Notes under the pieces: model-generated
Told to the model about the DNA's origin: nothing
The model's input: the letters and a program-made list of their open reading frames with translations, nothing else
Databases searched by the model: none
Shown: in pieces, positions 5,902 through 7,194 of the stretch
Layout of the letters: each line of letters begins with the position of its first letter
Position numbering within the stretch: the first letter of the stretch is position 1
Made by a program: the position numbers and the translations under genes
Origin: Dehalococcoidia bacterium
GTDB lineage: Bacteria; Chloroflexota; Dehalococcoidia; UBA3495
Assembly: GCA_030753265.1 (NCBI GenBank)
Contig: JASMCQ010000098.1
Coordinates: forward strand, 1-7,194
Reading direction: 5' to 3'
DNA: 7,194 nt

Positions 5902-6940
5902 ACCGAACCTCGATGCGCCTGGTGACCTTGGTCGAGCCCCAACAGGGCAGATAAGCGGAATGAGGTCCCCCGGCTCCGCCGGCGACGAAAATGTGGATGT
6001 TGTCGGGCCGCCGCACCACGGGCACCATTTGGGCATCGTCGAACGGGTCTATGTGCCTGGGCCAAAAAAGCTCCCGCCGGATGTCACCCTGGGGCGGGCC
6101 GCCCCGGCGCAACAGGGAGACCGGCTTCCGGGCGTGCTCGTACAGGTACAGCTTTACGTCTCGCTTTTTCCACCCGGCCTCGGCGATGAAGCGGGCGTGT
6201 TCCGGCCCCAGAACAACCAGGGTGTCTCCCATCACGTACATCTGGACGTTGCCCAGGGTGCACATGGAGTCGGCCAGCACCATCAGGAAGTTCCGCGTGT
6301 CGCCGGCGTGGTACATGATGTTGTGGGGCGCCTCGGCGGGGAAGACCGTTACCGTGCTGTCTTCCGCCGCGAAACCCATTTCGACGTGATACGGCTCCCA
6401 GGGGTTGGCATCTTCATCCTCGGCGATGCAGAAGGTGTAGCTGCCTGGGTGGCCGATGGTCGACTTGTTGGTTCCGCCCGGCGTCGCTCCACCCAGGTTC
6501 ACCAGGATGAGCTTGACGGCGCGCCCGATGGTGGCGTTGGCCCGCCAGCCCTGGCCGAAGCAGTTGTAGCCGCCGTTGATGTTCAGAGACTTGGCGATGG
6601 GGCCGTTGACGATGATCAGGGGCGTGTGAATGCCGGTGGAAGTCTGAACGCCCCGCAGGTTGAACCGCTCATCCATCAGGGCTTGCAGGGCGGCCACGAT
6701 GACGGGCATGTACTCCGGCAGGCATCCGGCCATGACGGAGTTCACCGCGATCCTCTCGATGGTGGCGCGGCCGCCTAGGGGCGGTACCTCTGCAATCAAC
6801 TCATCCGGGGCGCGCCCCACGTAGTCAACAAACTCCTTCACCCTCTCGGCGGTGGGCGGGACCACCGGCAGGCCGTCGGTCCACCCGGTCTCGAACATGA
6901 GTTCCATGGTGTCCGTCAGGTCGGGAGATAGCGTCGTCAT
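5900..6940 (-). CDS. Conserved protein with GWTDGLPVVPPT motif, operon partner of the UGSC selenoprotein
   Basis: This is a 346-residue, probably soluble protein of a conserved family without an assigned reaction that I know of. Recognisable blocks are GWTDGLPVVPPTAERV (19-34), IERIAVNSVMAGCLPEYMPV (61-80), IVNGPIAKSLNINGGYNCFGQGWRANATIGRAV (110-142, abridged family signature NGP...N...GQGWRANATIGRA), ANPWEPYHVEMGF (178-190), VTVFPAEAPHN (197-207) and the C-terminal FVAGGAGGPHSAYLPCWG (318-335). Cysteines occur at 73, 127, 171, 227 and 333. There is no signal peptide and no clear membrane segment. The ATG at 6940 is supported by GGAGG 7 nt upstream. It ends 10 nt before the UGSC start, so both are very likely co-transcribed. 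From memory such proteins recur next to UGSC proteins, sometimes alongside transporters or hydrolases; a joint redox or catabolic role is inference. Confidence 0.8.
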   Translation of the reverse strand: MTTLSPDLTDTMELMFETGWTDGLPVVPPTAERVKEFVDYVGRAPDELIAEVPPLGGRATIERIAVNSVMAGCLPEYMPVIVAALQALMDERFNLRGVQTSTGIHTPLIIVNGPIAKSLNINGGYNCFGQGWRANATIGRAVKLILVNLGGATPGGTNKSTIGHPGSYTFCIAEDEDANPWEPYHVEMGFAAEDSTVTVFPAEAPHNIMYHAGDTRNFLMVLADSMCTLGNVQMYVMGDTLVVLGPEHARFIAEAGWKKRDVKLYLYEHARKPVSLLRRGGPPQGDIRRELFWPRHIDPFDDAQMVPVVRRPDNIHIFVAGGAGGPHSAYLPCWGSTKVTRRIEVR

Positions 6941-6944
6941 GTCG

Positions 6945-6952
6945 TCACCTCC
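6945..6952 (-). promoter_or_regulatory. Shine-Dalgarno of the 346-residue gene
   Basis: GGAGGTGA lies just upstream of the ATG at 6940, with 7 nt between GGAGG and the start codon. Upstream of it (6953-7063) I find no convincing -35/-10 pair; a small stem, GGTGG/CCACC around a CTCC loop, lies in the leader near 7000-7016. Confidence 0.7.
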
Positions 6953-7063
6953 AAGCTCGCACTGTTCTCAGCTGGCTTTGGCCGTTCCGGGCTTTCATGC
7001 CCCGGTGGGGAGCCACCGACGAATGGAATTGGCGCTGCCCGCGTGGATCGAGGATTCCGTCCC

Positions 7064-7091
7064 GTGGGGGCGGTTTGCGAATCGCCCCTAC
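7064..7091. repeat. GTGGGGGCG...CGCCCCTAC palindromic dispersed repeat
   Basis: GTGGGGGCG (7064-7072) pairs with CGCCCCTAC (7083-7091) with one G-U pair, and the centre GTTTGCGAAT continues the stem with further A-T and G-U pairs. This GTAGGGGCGATTCGC-type element is, from memory, a frequent intergenic repeat in Chloroflexota and other environmental genomes. It lies upstream of the 346-residue gene and overlaps the stop codon of the possible partial gene at the right edge, so it could end that transcript. Confidence 0.65.
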
Positions 7092-7194
7092 ACCGCCGAA
7101 GGGCTCGGGACCGGCATGTCGAACCTGGGCAATCGGATACCGGTCAGTTCAAACTTAACCGGCACCGGATAAATCGGAGTGTAGCCGGGGCGTC
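7088..7194 (-). CDS. Possible C-terminal end of an upstream gene (partial)
   Basis: A minus-strand frame is open from the window edge for 34 codons and ends at TAG (7088-7090), inside the palindromic repeat. It reads RPGYTPIYPVPVKFELTGI then RLPRFDMPVPSPSAV. The balanced composition looks protein-like and unlike the Arg/Gly/Pro-rich shadow frames, but I recognise no family and it may be chance. If real, it would be the next gene upstream on the same strand, about 150 bp before the 346-residue gene. Confidence 0.3.
   Translation of the reverse strand, partial: RPGYTPIYPVPVKFELTGIRLPRFDMPVPSPSAV

Noticed and set aside
5566..6036. Starting the UGSC gene at the ATG at 6036
   Set aside because: The extra 49 codons overlap the 346-residue gene in another frame; the ATG at 5889 has an AAGGAGG at ideal distance and the family-like sequence begins there.
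5654..6778. Plus-strand frame of 374 codons antisense to the UGSC operon
   Set aside because: It covers parts of two genes with strong Shine-Dalgarno sites and conserved motifs on the minus strand, and has no recognisable domain itself.
1..7194. CRISPR array, tRNA, rRNA, transposase gene or known riboswitch
   Set aside because: No regularly spaced direct repeats, no cloverleaf or rRNA sequence, no transposase motifs and no riboswitch consensus were seen on either strand by eye.

Overview
This is a GC-rich bacterial window, probably chromosomal DNA from an uncultivated, metagenome-type lineage. The dispersed palindromic repeats (TTCGACAGGCTC-type, GGGGCG...CGCCCC-type, CCCTCTCCC...GGGAGAGGG-type) and the gene families resemble Chloroflexota (Dehalococcoidia/SAR202-like) genomes. 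That placement is a recollection-based inference, not something the sequence proves. All intact genes lie on the minus strand, so transcription runs from the right edge to the left.

In transcription order (right to left) the layout is as follows. At the right edge, a short open frame that may be the C-terminal end of an upstream gene stops inside a palindromic repeat (7064-7091). Next comes a two-gene operon: a 346-residue protein with a GWTDGLPVVPPT N-terminal motif (5900-6940), then, 10 nt later, a 189-codon gene (5320-5889) with an in-frame UGA at codon 108 in the context U-G-S-C. This matches the UGSC family of predicted selenoproteins. A hairpin starting 11 nt after the UGA has the geometry of a bacterial SECIS element. 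An ordinary gene caller would cut this gene into a 107-residue protein and a 74-residue orphan. After a roughly 310-bp spacer filled with palindromic repeats come tldD (about 3529-5001, HExxxH metalloprotease subunit) and tldE/pmbA (2201-3532), which overlap by four bases (GTGA). tldD carries an in-frame, hairpin-forming repeat that adds about 17 residues. Last is a 12-TM MFS transporter (610-1944).

The left 609 bases hold no intact gene. On the plus strand there is the decayed C-terminal end of a c-type cytochrome-like gene (about 141-284), with a TGA where the family usually has Trp. It is followed by two palindromic repeat units lying between the convergent reading directions.

The most notable content is the probable selenoprotein with its SECIS-like hairpin and its conserved-hypothetical partner. 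TldD/TldE is a known two-subunit metalloprotease. Its location downstream of the selenoprotein operon may or may not be functional, because repeats separate the two units.
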